Positions 17,692-27,168 of a stretch of DNA of 64,000 bases are shown one piece after another. Position 1 is the stretch's first letter. Each line of letters opens with the position of its first letter. The notes under the pieces are model-generated. The model searched no databases. It had not been told where the DNA came from and worked only from the letters and a program-made list of their open reading frames with translations. The translations under genes and the position numbers were made by a program. Source of the stretch: Bacteroidota bacterium (GTDB lineage Bacteria; Bacteroidota; Bacteroidia; Chitinophagales; Chitinophagaceae); NCBI GenBank assembly GCA_013286315.1, contig JABDFX010000004.1:1-64000 (forward strand), given 5' to 3'.

Positions 17692-17721
17692 AACACTTCC
17701 AGTCTTCCAGTCTTCCAGACT
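17692..17721. repeat. octamer repeat arm (TCTTCCAG type)
   Basis: Units ACTTCCAG, TCTTCCAG, TCTTCCAG followed by ACT. The 30 bases are identical to 1732-1761. Here the flanks AACAC and GTGTT (17692-17696, 17722-17726 region) are themselves complementary, giving a possible small stem. It sits between the heptamer array and the ftcD stop. Confidence 0.85.
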
Positions 17722-17725
17722 TGTG

Positions 17726-19402
17726 TTAAGTGTTTGTAATCAGGTTTATCAGTTTAAGTATCTCCTTCTCTTTCGCCATGGCACTTTCCTGTATTTTTTT
17801 GCCCTCGGAAAGTATGGCGGCAATATCCTTATCTGATTCAGATCCGACAGCATTGATGCATACATTCAGATAGGCGCCGATAACCGCACCGCGGGCACAA
17901 ACGGCCCCGACGCCAGCGTCAGATTTTGAATTGGGATTTCCTTCGATGGCCATTGATTTCAAAATGTCCATGGATTGCAGGGAGACTTTCATGACCTGGA
18001 ATGGGACCTCAATGGCATGCATCGTGGCTTTTTTTATCGCTACTGTCCGGGATGCTTTTTCTGATTCTGTTGTTTTAGGAAGAGACCTGGCTTCCATAAT
18101 CCCTTCAAAGGCTTTGGTGTCTGCATCTACCAAAGAGAGTAATTCCTTTTTGTAGCCTGTTGCTTTTTCTGCCCAGTCACCAAAGGATTCCCAGTCTTTT
18201 TTTTGTGCAGACAAATTGGCGACCATCGCACCCAAACTCGCTCCCAGCGCACCGATATATGCAGCGACCGATCCACCACCCGGAGCCGGTGATTCGCTGG
18301 CGACCTCATCTGCAAAATCATTAAGTGAAAGTCGAAGGCGTTTTTCATCATCCTGTTCCTTTAATAAATATTCTATAACCCTTTCCTCCGGTTTAAAAGG
18401 AGCCAGTTCATTCAGACCCATTGTAATAATGGCGATCCGGATCAGTTCTTTTTCGGAAACACCTGCAGAACGTTTTTGTTTTTTTATAAAATATTTGCCT
18501 GCATCGATTAATGATTGCAGGGGAATCAATCCGACCAGTTCGCTGCCGGTAACCCGGATTCCCCGGGCTTCCGCTTTGCGGCAGACTTCATCAAAGGCAA
18601 TATGTAAAGGAGTAATGGAGATATTAGTGAGGTTCATCGAAATCTGTGCAATCCCATATTCCTTTATAAACCAACCAATGGCCTTCACTGATTTCAAAGA
18701 TCCCGGCACCATAATCGGCTGGCCTTTGTCATCTTTCACGATTTCTCCCGACACCGGGTCCCCTTCTCTTTTAATCCGTCCTGCTTCGCGCACATCAAAA
18801 GCAACACTATTGGCGCGACGTACGGAAGTTGTATTGAGGTTTACATTGTAAGCGATCAGGAAGTCACGCGCCCCAATCACCGTTGCACCTCTTTTTTCAT
18901 CGAATATTTCCGGACCAAAATCAGGTTTCCATTCCGGAGTTTTTATTTTTTCAAAAAATCCCTCATACTCACCCGCACGAATAACCGACAGATTATTCCG
19001 CAGCTTATTAGTTTGTGCCGCTTCATATAAATAAACAGGCAAAGTCAATTCCTTTCCAACCCGTTCTGCCAGTATATGCGCCCAGCGGACCGTTTCTTCC
19101 ATGGAAATGCCGGACACAGGTATCAGCGGACAAACATCGGTTGCCCCCATGCGGGGATGTTCGCCCGTGTGCTGCCGCATGTCAATGAGCTCGCCTGCTT
19201 TGCGTATGGCAAGGAAAGCCGCTTCCACAACGGCTTCCGGGGGTCCCACAAATGTTACCACGGTGCGATTGGTTGCCTTTCCGGGATCCACATTCAACAA
19301 CCTGACAGCTTCCACGGATTCAATTTCATTCGTAATAGCCTGAATGATCAATGGGTTTCTGCCTTCACTAAAGTTGGGAACGCATTCTAAAATGGGTGTC
19401 AT
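17726..19402 (-). CDS. ftcD: bifunctional glutamate formimidoyltransferase / formimidoyltetrahydrofolate cyclodeaminase
   Basis: A 558-residue fusion from the ATG at 19402 (a GTG/ATG at 19423 would add seven residues). The N-terminal two thirds start MTPILECVPNFSEGRN, the diagnostic opening of formimidoyltransferase, with TGEHPRMGATDVCPLIPV following. The C-terminal part (about residues 350-558), beginning FADEVASESPAPGGGSVAAYIGAL, is the cyclodeaminase (FTCD_C) domain. It transfers the formimino group of N-formimino-glutamate to tetrahydrofolate, releasing glutamate, then deaminates to 5,10-methenyl-THF and ammonia. It is the last enzyme of the hut cluster. The window shows no HutG/HutF, so histidine carbon is routed through the folate path. 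Confidence 0.95.
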   Translation of the reverse strand: MTPILECVPNFSEGRNPLIIQAITNEIESVEAVRLLNVDPGKATNRTVVTFVGPPEAVVEAAFLAIRKAGELIDMRQHTGEHPRMGATDVCPLIPVSGISMEETVRWAHILAERVGKELTLPVYLYEAAQTNKLRNNLSVIRAGEYEGFFEKIKTPEWKPDFGPEIFDEKRGATVIGARDFLIAYNVNLNTTSVRRANSVAFDVREAGRIKREGDPVSGEIVKDDKGQPIMVPGSLKSVKAIGWFIKEYGIAQISMNLTNISITPLHIAFDEVCRKAEARGIRVTGSELVGLIPLQSLIDAGKYFIKKQKRSAGVSEKELIRIAIITMGLNELAPFKPEERVIEYLLKEQDDEKRLRLSLNDFADEVASESPAPGGGSVAAYIGALGASLGAMVANLSAQKKDWESFGDWAEKATGYKKELLSLVDADTKAFEGIMEARSLPKTTESEKASRTVAIKKATMHAIEVPFQVMKVSLQSMDILKSMAIEGNPNSKSDAGVGAVCARGAVIGAYLNVCINAVGSESDKDIAAILSEGKKIQESAMAKEKEILKLINLITNT

Positions 19403-19480
19403 AGTCCTGAATTGAAATGCCAATGTTAAGGAAAGAAAATCAATCTGTTTCGGAAAGCTGTCTACATGTTCTGACGAAAT

Positions 19481-20737
19481 TCAAAATCCCAATGGACGAC
19501 CGCCGAGTATAATTTTGTCAATCAGATTGGTTCCGAATCGATACGGCAGATAGGCCAGCGAGGGAACTGGTGTTGTAATGATCAGGTTGGCTAATTTGCC
19601 AACCGTAATCGAACCAAGGGAATTTCCCATGCCCATCGCAAACGCACCATTTGTAGTCGCCCCATTCCAGGCCTCCTCAGGTAATAATTTCATTTGAATA
19701 CAGGCCAGTGATATTACCAGATTCATATTTCCTGTGGGAGAAGATCCGGGATTATAGTCGGACGCGAGTGCAATCGCCGCACCTGATTCCAGCAAATGCC
19801 TGGCAGGAGGAAACGGCATTCGAAGAAAAAAGGCAGCTGTCGGAAGCAAAGTGCATAATCCCTTCCACCCGGCATTTTTTATTTTTATCATATCATCCGA
19901 ATGCAACGTTTCCAGATGATCCATGGAAAGTACATTTAATTTAATTCCGGTGTCTATTCCACCGATGGAATGGATTTGATTTACATGCATTTTTGCCTGC
20001 AAACCATGGTGCATTCCGGCTCTAAGTACGGTTTCAGATTCTTCGGGACTAAAAAAACCTTTTTCGCAAAAAACATCTATATAGTCTGCAAGTTTCTCCT
20101 TTGCGATCACGGGTAACATTTCTTCGGTAATCATTTTAATGTAAGCTGCATGATCATCCCGGTATGCAAGGGGATACGTGTGCGCGCCGAGAAAAGTGGA
20201 TTTTATTTGTATGGAAGATTTTTCTTTTAGTTTCCGGATGACACGCAGCATTTTAAGTTCTCCGGCTACCGATAATCCATATCCGCTTTTTATTTCGACA
20301 GCTCCTGTACCCAATGCTGATATTTCTTCAAGCCTTTTCCAGGATATCCTGAAAAGTTCGTCTTCCGATATATCGTTTAATTTCCGGACACTGTTCAATA
20401 TGCCTCCACCCCTGGCATTAACTTCTTCATAGCTGAGTCCGCGGATTTTGTCAACAAATTCGTTTTCACGACTTCCTGCAAATACCAGATGGGTATGGCT
20501 ATCGCACCAGGAGGGCATTACTAACTTGTCACTGCAATCTATTTTTTCAGCAGGTTGATTCGGCAAAGCATTTTTCAGGTTCTCCATTTTGCCAAATCCG
20601 GCAATTTCATTTCCTTCAACAAGTAACCAGGCATTAGCGATAGATGGCAGCTCCGCCATTTCTGATCCATAAAGAGGCCCGGTATCTTCACGTACGTTAA
20701 CGAGTTGTTTGATATTTGTTAACAGAACAGCCTGCAT
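19481..20737 (-). CDS. hutI: imidazolonepropionase
   Basis: A 418-residue cytoplasmic amidohydrolase that opens 4-imidazolone-5-propanoate to N-formimino-L-glutamate. The metal site motif DSHTHLVFAGSRENEF (about 79-94) is typical of HutI, with KSGYG and FLGAHTYP substrate-binding segments and MDHLETL plus ASDYNPGSSPT towards the C-terminus. Length matches the family. Its ATG overlaps the hutU stop by one base (TAATG), indicating translational coupling. It is the third step of the leftward hut cluster. Confidence 0.96.
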   Translation of the reverse strand: MQAVLLTNIKQLVNVREDTGPLYGSEMAELPSIANAWLLVEGNEIAGFGKMENLKNALPNQPAEKIDCSDKLVMPSWCDSHTHLVFAGSRENEFVDKIRGLSYEEVNARGGGILNSVRKLNDISEDELFRISWKRLEEISALGTGAVEIKSGYGLSVAGELKMLRVIRKLKEKSSIQIKSTFLGAHTYPLAYRDDHAAYIKMITEEMLPVIAKEKLADYIDVFCEKGFFSPEESETVLRAGMHHGLQAKMHVNQIHSIGGIDTGIKLNVLSMDHLETLHSDDMIKIKNAGWKGLCTLLPTAAFFLRMPFPPARHLLESGAAIALASDYNPGSSPTGNMNLVISLACIQMKLLPEEAWNGATTNGAFAMGMGNSLGSITVGKLANLIITTPVPSLAYLPYRFGTNLIDKIILGGRPLGF

Positions 20738-22398
20738 TATAATCCGAGTTTAAAATCAGCCTTTGTTTTTTGCGCCAGTTCATAACCAGCGTCTGCGTGA
20801 CGGATCACACCCAGCCCCGGATCATTTCTTAGTACTCTTGAAAGACGTATCGCCGCCGCATCTGTTCCATCGGCCACGATCACCATACCGGCATGAATAC
20901 TGTATCCCATACCCACTCCGCCCCCATGATGCAGACTCACCCAGCTGGCGCCTCCGGCGGTATTGACTAGTGCGTTCAATATAGGCCAGTCGGCCACAGC
21001 ATCGCTGCCATCCAGCATTGCTTCTGTTTCACGGTTTGGCGAAGCCACGGAACCTGTATCCAGGTGATCACGGCCAATCACGATGGGTGCATTTACTTTT
21101 TTCGTACGAACAAGTTCATTGAAAGCCAGTCCGGCTTTTTCTCTTTCTCCCTGGCCAAGCCAGCAGATCCGGGCAGGTAATCCCTGGAATGCAATTTTTT
21201 CTTTCGCCAGCTTTAACCAGCGTTGCATAGAATGATTTTGGGGAAATAATCTGACCATCAATTCGTCTGTTACAGCGATATCCTGGGGGTTTCCACTCAG
21301 AGCCGCCCAGCGAAAAGGGCCCTTCCCCTCACAAAACAGCGGACGAATATATGCCGGAACGAAACCGGGAAAATCAAATGCATTCTGAAGCCCTCTTTCG
21401 TGTGCACGTGCCCGTAAGTTGTTCCCATAATCAAACGTGACCGCACCTTTTTTTTGCAGTTGGAGCATTTTTTCAACATGCAATTTCATGGAGTCATATG
21501 CCAGCTCAAGGTATTTATCGGGATTAGACTCCCGTAAAATCTTCGCAGCTTCCAAAGAAACCTGATGTGGCCAGTACCCGATAAGCGGATCATGGGCAGA
21601 TGTCTGATCAGTCAACGTGTCGGGAATAATATTTCTTTCCAATAGTCTCTCGAGCAGATCTACGGCATTGCAATGAACTCCAATAGAAAGGGCCCTTTTA
21701 TTTTTTTTTGCTTCCAGTGCCCGATCGATGGCTTCATTCAGATCCTGTACGGCAAGATCCAGATATTTTGTTTCGATTCTTTTTTCGATCCGCCACCATT
21801 CAACTTCAGCTATCAGTGCTACACCCTCATTCATTGTGATGGCCAGGGGTTGTGCGCCGCCCATTCCACCCAGACCCGCAGTAACATTCAGTGTGCCGCG
21901 AAGGGTTCCATGGAAATGTTTATCAGCCGCGGCAGCGTACGTTTCATATGTTCCCTGTACAATTCCCTGCGAACCGATATAGATCCATGATCCCGCGGTC
22001 ATCTGACCATACATCATCAATCCTTTTTTTTCGAGTTCATCGAAATGTTCCCATGTCGCCCATTTGGGAACCAATTGAGAATTGGATATAAGCACCCTGG
22101 GAGCATCCGGATGCGTTTTCATCCGGGCCACCGGCTTACCACTCTGTATCAGGAGCGTTTCGTCGTTCTCAAGAATTCTAAGATTCGCCAGGATATCATC
22201 CAGCGCCTGGAAATTCCGGGCGGCCTTTCCCCTTCCTCCGTATACAATCAACTCATCGGGACGTTCAGCCACTTCGGGATCAAGATTATTCAAAAGCATC
22301 CGATAGGCTGCTTCCTGAATCCACCCCTTGCAATTCAATGCCGATCCGGTGGGTGTTTTATATTTCGCCGGATCATATCTGGTTATTGTCTGCTGCAT
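20737..22398 (-). CDS. hutU: urocanate hydratase
   Basis: A 553-residue NAD-dependent enzyme converting urocanate to imidazolonepropionate. Clear family features are [18 protein letters not shown] near the N-terminus, [20 protein letters not shown] in the NAD-binding region, and ICWLGQGER plus the [11 protein letters not shown] segment near the C-terminus that contributes to the active site. Full length. It is separated from hutH by 160 bases that hold a possible internal promoter and a palindrome, and overlaps hutI downstream. Confidence 0.97.
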   Translation of the reverse strand: MQQTITRYDPAKYKTPTGSALNCKGWIQEAAYRMLLNNLDPEVAERPDELIVYGGRGKAARNFQALDDILANLRILENDETLLIQSGKPVARMKTHPDAPRVLISNSQLVPKWATWEHFDELEKKGLMMYGQMTAGSWIYIGSQGIVQGTYETYAAAADKHFHGTLRGTLNVTAGLGGMGGAQPLAITMNEGVALIAEVEWWRIEKRIETKYLDLAVQDLNEAIDRALEAKKNKRALSIGVHCNAVDLLERLLERNIIPDTLTDQTSAHDPLIGYWPHQVSLEAAKILRESNPDKYLELAYDSMKLHVEKMLQLQKKGAVTFDYGNNLRARAHERGLQNAFDFPGFVPAYIRPLFCEGKGPFRWAALSGNPQDIAVTDELMVRLFPQNHSMQRWLKLAKEKIAFQGLPARICWLGQGEREKAGLAFNELVRTKKVNAPIVIGRDHLDTGSVASPNRETEAMLDGSDAVADWPILNALVNTAGGASWVSLHHGGGVGMGYSIHAGMVIVADGTDAAAIRLSRVLRNDPGLGVIRHADAGYELAQKTKADFKLGL

Positions 22399-22474
22399 AT
22401 TTATAAGATTAAAGTGCTGCTGAATGGATCTCCTTTTCCTGATTCAGATCTGATTCATTATAAAAGGTCGGGAT

Positions 22475-22482
22475 CAAATTTA
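22475..22482 (-). promoter_or_regulatory. TAAATTTG box upstream of hutU
   Basis: Full match to TAnnTTTG on the minus strand, 77 bases before the hutU ATG, in the hutH-hutU gap. It would allow hutU-hutI-ftcD to be transcribed separately from hutH. No good -33 element is seen. Confidence 0.35.
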
Positions 22483-22505
22483 ACAATGAATCATCGTAGT
22501 GGCAT

Positions 22506-22527
22506 CGGAGTCTCCGGTCACGCTCCG
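22506..22527. promoter_or_regulatory. palindrome in the hutH-hutU gap, possible operator or hairpin
   Basis: CGGAGTCTCCG (22506-22516) is a perfect 11-base palindrome, and a further CTCCG at 22523-22527 can pair with its first half. It lies just upstream of the candidate hutU promoter. It has no T-tract, so a terminator is unlikely; an operator or transcript-processing hairpin are options. Confidence 0.3.
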
Positions 22528-22559
22528 AAATAAATTGGAAACTAAGTCCTATTGGAATA

Positions 22560-24125
22560 TTAATTCAGCGAAAATTCTCCATAATTCTGATTGAGGTCGG
22601 TTCCCTGAGAACCGGCAAAATCATTTACTGCACGAATAAAACTAAAGGATTCGATCATGGATTTTATTTTCCTGATGTCATCCGCAAATATCCTGTCCTC
22701 ATTGGCGAATTTAACCTGCTGCCGTACAAAATCATGCGCATGTTCCAGGATTGAGCTGCTCTTCAGGGGCCGCCTGAACTCTATGGCCTGGCAGGCTGTC
22801 AGCAGTTCAATTGCCAGTATATATTCCAGATTCTCCAGGACCATTTCCAATTTGCGACCACTGATGCTTCCCATACTTACATGATCCTCCTGTCCGAGGG
22901 ATGTTGGGATACTGTCTGCACTGGCAGGAAAACACAGTGTTTTATTTTCTGTTACCAACGCCGCCGTAGTGTATTGGGGAATCATAAATCCGCTGTTTAG
23001 TCCCACATCCTTCATAAGTAAAAGCGGAAGACCCCATTTTCCTTCCAGTAATAAATAACACCGGCGATCCGATATGTTGCCGGCTTCGGATGCAGCGATG
23101 GTAGCATAGTCCAGGGGAATGGCCAGCGGCTGTCCATGAAAATTCCCGCCGCTGATCGTATCATCGGCTGAAAAAATCAGGGGGTTATCCGTAACGGAGT
23201 TCAGCTCTATATGCGTAAGTTCTTTCAGGTGCAGCCAGGCATTCCGGCTCGCTCCATGCACTTGCGGCATACATCGCAGGGAATAAGGATCCTGAATACG
23301 CCCGCAATCGACATGACTTTGCATGATTTCTGATCCGGATAATAACATGCGCAGACGTTGGGCGACCAGCTGATTTCCTTTGTACGGCCTGAGCGCGTGC
23401 AGTCTTTCATCAAAGGGCGATTTGGTTCCCGTCAATGCTTCGAGACTCATCGCTCCGATCAGATCGGCGGATTCCAGACAGAAGTGCATTCTTTGTAAAT
23501 TGGCAACGGCATAGGCAAGAATAAACTGGGTGCCGTTGATTAAGGCAAGACCCTCTTTCGGACCAAGTTGCAATGGTTCAAGTCCCCGCTCTGACAGGAT
23601 ATCAGCGCTTGCAAATATTTTTCCGTTTATCCACACTTCGCCTAAACCAATGAGTGGAAGAAAAAGATGGGCCAGCGGAGCAAGGTCGCCAGAAGCCCCG
23701 ACGGAGCCCTTTTCAGGAACCACAGGACAGATATTCTGATCTATAAACCAGCATATCCTTTCGAGAGTTTCAACCCGCACGCCTGAAAAACCCTGTGCCA
23801 GAGAATGCACTTTGGTGATCATCATGATCTTTGACAGGTACGGACTGATCGGATTCCCCACACCTACGCTATGACTTTGTAATATTTTATGCTGAAGGGT
23901 TCTTGTGTCTTCGGCTGAAATATGCGTATTGGCCAAAACTCCAAAACCAGTATTTATACCATATACCGTTTTATTATCCGAAACAATATCAGACACATAT
24001 TGCTGGCTTCTCCGGATTTTGATAAGCGTTTCTTCTGACAGGATGCCCCGGATAGTTCCTTGAGCCAGTTCTATGACTTTTGATGTACTCAGCGTTTCAT
24101 TCCCATACCGAAATTCCTTATTCAT
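22560..24125 (-). CDS. hutH: histidine ammonia-lyase
   Basis: From the ATG at 24123-24125 the product is 521 residues, normal for HutH; an upstream in-frame extension to 24221 encodes unlikely hydrophobic sequence and overlaps a terminator. The MIO prosthetic group forms from Ala-Ser-Gly in GASGDLAPLAH (about 144-146). The catalytic Tyr lies in VYGINTGFG near residue 55, and the family FHGQPLA and SLGQEDHVSMG segments are present. It deaminates histidine to urocanate, the first step of the pathway encoded by the following genes hutU, hutI and ftcD on the same strand. Confidence 0.96.
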   Translation of the reverse strand: MNKEFRYGNETLSTSKVIELAQGTIRGILSEETLIKIRRSQQYVSDIVSDNKTVYGINTGFGVLANTHISAEDTRTLQHKILQSHSVGVGNPISPYLSKIMMITKVHSLAQGFSGVRVETLERICWFIDQNICPVVPEKGSVGASGDLAPLAHLFLPLIGLGEVWINGKIFASADILSERGLEPLQLGPKEGLALINGTQFILAYAVANLQRMHFCLESADLIGAMSLEALTGTKSPFDERLHALRPYKGNQLVAQRLRMLLSGSEIMQSHVDCGRIQDPYSLRCMPQVHGASRNAWLHLKELTHIELNSVTDNPLIFSADDTISGGNFHGQPLAIPLDYATIAASEAGNISDRRCYLLLEGKWGLPLLLMKDVGLNSGFMIPQYTTAALVTENKTLCFPASADSIPTSLGQEDHVSMGSISGRKLEMVLENLEYILAIELLTACQAIEFRRPLKSSSILEHAHDFVRQQVKFANEDRIFADDIRKIKSMIESFSFIRAVNDFAGSQGTDLNQNYGEFSLN

Positions 24126-24191
24126 TGAATATGATTCATTTATTATACGAAAACTAATCAACCGGAAAATTAGGTGATATATCAAAGAAAT

Positions 24192-24216
24192 AAAAAACCC
24201 GGTTAAAAAACCGGGT
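24192..24216 (-). terminator. intrinsic terminator of the DNRLRE lipoprotein gene
   Basis: On the minus strand ACCCGGTT pairs with AACCGGGT around a short T-rich loop and is followed by a run of six T. It lies 11 bases beyond the lipoprotein gene stop and before the hutH start, insulating the hut cluster. Confidence 0.85.
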
Positions 24217-24226
24217 CTCAAATTTA

Positions 24227-25003
24227 TTAACCGTGGTGTTTATATATCTCATAAACGACCACCAGTTTGGGTCGTTTGGTTGGGTCTGCTACCTTACAGC
24301 TCGCGAAAGACAGACTGCGGTAAATTTCTTCATCCTGTCCCTCCAGCGAAAATCCATAATTATTGTTGTTTAATAAATCATCCACCAGTTTGGTGATATC
24401 TAAATTAAGGACGTTATAGTTCCAAACAGATATAGAGGCAGGAACTGCCATTTCATTGATATCAGTTGAAGTCGGTTTGTTATTCCAAGTAACGGAATCC
24501 GGGTTCCAGTCTGTCGTAAGTCGTTTTATCCAGGCCGAATTATCAGTTCCAGTCGAATTACCCTGGGGTGCGGCAGTTCCTACACTTATTCCATATAATG
24601 AAAGTTTGGCGGACAAAATGGTAGCACTGTCCGGCATTCCATCCAATCCTATAAATTTAAGATATGTTCTGCCTATCCCGGTACCCCCGCCCTGCGCAGC
24701 ATAGGTCCAGGTACCCGCGTATACATCAGGATTTGAATTTAGATTCAGGGCAGCATAAAGATCACTCGTAACAATTGTATTCTGTCCTTCATCCGGACCT
24801 GGTTGCAGAGTGAGTGTAATAGTCAGTGTATCACCGTGATATAATGTATCCGTTTTATTTAGAGTGTCTGTTTTGAGTATGGTAACAGTGTCTATTTTAT
24901 GCAGGGTTACTGTATCGTGGATCGTTTGTATAGATTTTGTGCAGTTCGTCATGCTGAACATGATGAGCATACCGCAGCATACAAATACAATGAGGGGTTT
25001 CAT
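24227..25003 (-). CDS. DNRLRE domain lipoprotein
   Basis: A 258-residue protein with a lipoprotein signal (lipobox SMTNC, Cys21). A short Asp-Thr repeat stretch follows (HDTVTLHKIDTVTI, then KTDTLNKTDTLYHGDTL; about residues 29-60), which looks like a stalk. The remaining about 180 residues match the DNRLRE type: GRTYLKFIGLDGMPDSATILSAKLSLYG, then NSAWIKRLTTDWNPDSVTWNNKP, and a DITKLVDDLL strand. DNRLRE domains are extracellular beta-sandwich modules associated with surface or carbohydrate-active proteins. Its role is unknown; it is monocistronic with its own terminator. Confidence 0.85.
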   Translation of the reverse strand: MKPLIVFVCCGMLIMFSMTNCTKSIQTIHDTVTLHKIDTVTILKTDTLNKTDTLYHGDTLTITLTLQPGPDEGQNTIVTSDLYAALNLNSNPDVYAGTWTYAAQGGGTGIGRTYLKFIGLDGMPDSATILSAKLSLYGISVGTAAPQGNSTGTDNSAWIKRLTTDWNPDSVTWNNKPTSTDINEMAVPASISVWNYNVLNLDITKLVDDLLNNNNYGFSLEGQDEEIYRSLSFASCKVADPTKRPKLVVVYEIYKHHG

Positions 25004-25107
25004 ACTGGAATTTTTAAGGGATCCAGGGTAAAAATATAGTTATAAACCTGAATTTCAAATAAACCATAGCCCCTATTAAACGATCAATTGGATGAAATGT
25101 TATTCAT

Positions 25108-26115
25108 TTACAAGGCTTTATAAAAATATGGCTTATTCGAAAGGATCCGGGGGGTTTTTGACCAAATATATACCATGTTCCGGCTGAATCCTGCCCATTC
25201 ACTGTAGCTGTAAGTTCTAGTACATTTAGGACGAAAAAAGGACATCAAAATCCCAACAAAAAATACCGGTATCGTCAGACTATAAATGCACAAATCAAAT
25301 AAAAACCAGAATAATCCATATTGTTTTCTTATCCTGACCAGATTCGAAAGAATTATCTGTTTCCCTTTTTTATCGAATAAATTGTAATATCCCTTACCGG
25401 CAGAAGAAAACGCTTCATTGGAAGAAATGCCCTGCAGATGAAATACTTTTACATTGCCAAATATGCAAAGTTTTCCAACCTTCTTTAATCTCGCACACCA
25501 TTCTGCTTCCTCTGCATATAGAAAGAAATCTTCATCCATCAGGCCCGCCCTCCGGATCGCTGATTGCTTTACCATCAGGAATGCCCCATTAATCCAATCC
25601 ACTTCGATCAACGAATCTGAATCGGCGACATGAGGCACTTTTACCGAAAATAGATTTCCAAGTGCTTTTATGAACTTCCCTGTATATGGCAAAGGAAGAA
25701 GGTAATTCAGTCCCCCAGGCACAAAGTAGTTGCCGGAAATCTGGGGGGAAGAATCTTCATTTAGCAGCTGTACCCCGCAGGCTACATAATCTGAAGCACT
25801 GAATTGCCGGTAAGTGTCGTCCAAAGCATTTACGGGTATAATTGTGTCGGGATTCAATATCAAAACGATTTCTGCCCCAGACTGCCGAATACCTTCATTA
25901 TTGGCTCGTGCAAATCCGGCATTGTAATGCATATCTACCCACCTAATGGCGGGAAATTCAGAAAGCATTGGATTGGGTATACCCGATACGTCATCATTAT
26001 TGACGATAATGATTTCAAATGAAATAGAAGGTTTGGATGTATAAATGGAACGGAGACAATCACGGATCAGATCCAGACTTTTATAATTAATAATGATGAT
26101 GGATAAATTAACCAC
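25108..26115 (-). CDS. family 2 glycosyltransferase (rhamnosyltransferase-like)
   Basis: A 335-residue GT2 protein with an N-terminal GT-A fold (LSIIIINYKSLDLIRDCLRS at 4-23), nucleotide/metal-binding LILNPDTIIP (DxD-like site near residue 90) and the WINGAFLMVKQSAI plus EDFFLYAEEAEWCARLKK acceptor-side motifs typical of dTDP-rhamnosyl/GlcNAc transferases. Hydrophobic segments near residues 265-290 suggest membrane association. It starts at a GTG and overlaps the upstream glycosyltransferase by 8 bases, so the two probably act in the same surface-glycan assembly. Donor and acceptor are unknown. Confidence 0.88.
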   Translation of the reverse strand: MVNLSIIIINYKSLDLIRDCLRSIYTSKPSISFEIIIVNNDDVSGIPNPMLSEFPAIRWVDMHYNAGFARANNEGIRQSGAEIVLILNPDTIIPVNALDDTYRQFSASDYVACGVQLLNEDSSPQISGNYFVPGGLNYLLPLPYTGKFIKALGNLFSVKVPHVADSDSLIEVDWINGAFLMVKQSAIRRAGLMDEDFFLYAEEAEWCARLKKVGKLCIFGNVKVFHLQGISSNEAFSSAGKGYYNLFDKKGKQIILSNLVRIRKQYGLFWFLFDLCIYSLTIPVFFVGILMSFFRPKCTRTYSYSEWAGFSRNMVYIWSKTPRILSNKPYFYKAL

Positions 26116-27067
26116 GGCTTAATTTGGCGTAATGAATGGCATAATGTACGGTCATAAAGAACTTCGAAAAAATACCGGTCTTTAAAACTGCCTTTGGTAT
26201 GGAAAACTGAAATCTGATCATGGATTCAATAACGGCCGGGATTGGGCCCTGATATCCTGATTCTCTGATCTGATGTACCGATCGGATTTTTAAATTCCTC
26301 ACAAATCTCCAGTAAGCGTCATATACAGTGATATTCTGAAGGCTCTGAACACCTATCTTATTTAAAACGTACAGATTTTCCGGAATTTCCACCCGTGGAT
26401 TTCTAAATACCTGTTTGGTCACCTGTTCTTCTCCCAAACCAACAGCAATCAGGGTTTCAGCGATCAGCCGGGGTTTGGAAATCTGAAGATAACGGATATA
26501 GAAATCAACATCCACCAGCCATTTCAGGGAGGAGTCGTAAAAAATACCGGGAATATTTTTATGCAAAACGACACTCGGTGGCCCGATCCGGTTGCTGGAC
26601 AGCAAGGTTTTCGGGTCCCGCTCCAGTTTTTTTTGCCATTTCCTGGTCAATTGGACTTTTGCGCCCGGATTTCCGCCATTATCCAGGAAAACATTCGTGT
26701 ACTCAGAAAAAAAGAAATGTCCGGCTGGAATTTGTGCCGCCGCCGTCGCAAAAACTTTCAGAGCTTCCGGATTCAGAAACCAATCGTCGTCGTGCATGAG
26801 CTTGATCCATCCCCCGCCTGCCCTGCGCATACTCTCGTTCCAGTTTTCAGGGGTACCTAACGTCTTTTCATTCTTAAAATAGCGGATAACGCCTGAAATG
26901 GGGTGTGACCGGCATAAATCCCAAACTTCGTTGTCCGGACTGTCATCCGTAACAACTACTTCAAACTGGCGGTATGTCTGGTGTTCTATTGAGTCCAGCA
27001 GTCGTTTGAGAAAGGAAACCCTTTTAAAAGCCGGTATACAAATAGAAATAAAGACCTCCTCTTCCAT
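26108..27067 (-). CDS. family 2 glycosyltransferase
   Basis: A 319-residue GT2 enzyme. The GT-A start ISICIPAFKRVSFLKRLLDS (7-26), the VVTDDSPDNEVWDLC segment and the WIKLMHDDDWF sequence (DDD metal site near residue 95) are clear. It lacks evident membrane helices. It is the first gene of a two-gene unit; the partner overlaps its 3' end. A TATTTTTG promoter box lies only four bases before the ATG, which would make the message leaderless or nearly so. Substrates cannot be inferred. Confidence 0.87.
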   Translation of the reverse strand: MEEEVFISICIPAFKRVSFLKRLLDSIEHQTYRQFEVVVTDDSPDNEVWDLCRSHPISGVIRYFKNEKTLGTPENWNESMRRAGGGWIKLMHDDDWFLNPEALKVFATAAAQIPAGHFFFSEYTNVFLDNGGNPGAKVQLTRKWQKKLERDPKTLLSSNRIGPPSVVLHKNIPGIFYDSSLKWLVDVDFYIRYLQISKPRLIAETLIAVGLGEEQVTKQVFRNPRVEIPENLYVLNKIGVQSLQNITVYDAYWRFVRNLKIRSVHQIRESGYQGPIPAVIESMIRFQFSIPKAVLKTGIFSKFFMTVHYAIHYAKLSRG

Positions 27068-27071
27068 CCGG

Positions 27072-27079
27072 CAAAAATA
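27072..27079 (-). promoter_or_regulatory. TATTTTTG box abutting the glycosyltransferase start
   Basis: The minus strand reads TATTTTTGCCGGATGG: the -7 box ends four bases before the ATG, so a transcript from it would have essentially no 5' leader. No -33 TTG is evident. Confidence 0.35.
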
Positions 27080-27168
27080 GGTTCATGTGGATAAATGATC
27101 TGTAAATTAATATTCCATTACCAATTTATAGCACGAAAATTGATTCTAAGAATTCAATTCTTCCCATT

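Noticed and set aside
17603-17721. Mobile element (insertion sequence end or MITE)
   Set aside because: There are no terminal inverted repeats with target duplications and no transposase nearby; period-7 and period-8 structure is different from known MITEs.
18216-18851. 211-residue open frame antisense to ftcD, and similar long antisense frames within thrS, hutU, acyl-CoA dehydrogenase and other genes
   Set aside because: Composition mirrors the coding strand, there are no recognisable motifs, and the opposite frames encode well-known enzymes.
24126-24221. N-terminal extension of hutH
   Set aside because: The extra 32 residues are unlike HutH and overlap the terminator of the neighbouring gene; the ATG at 24125 gives the family length.
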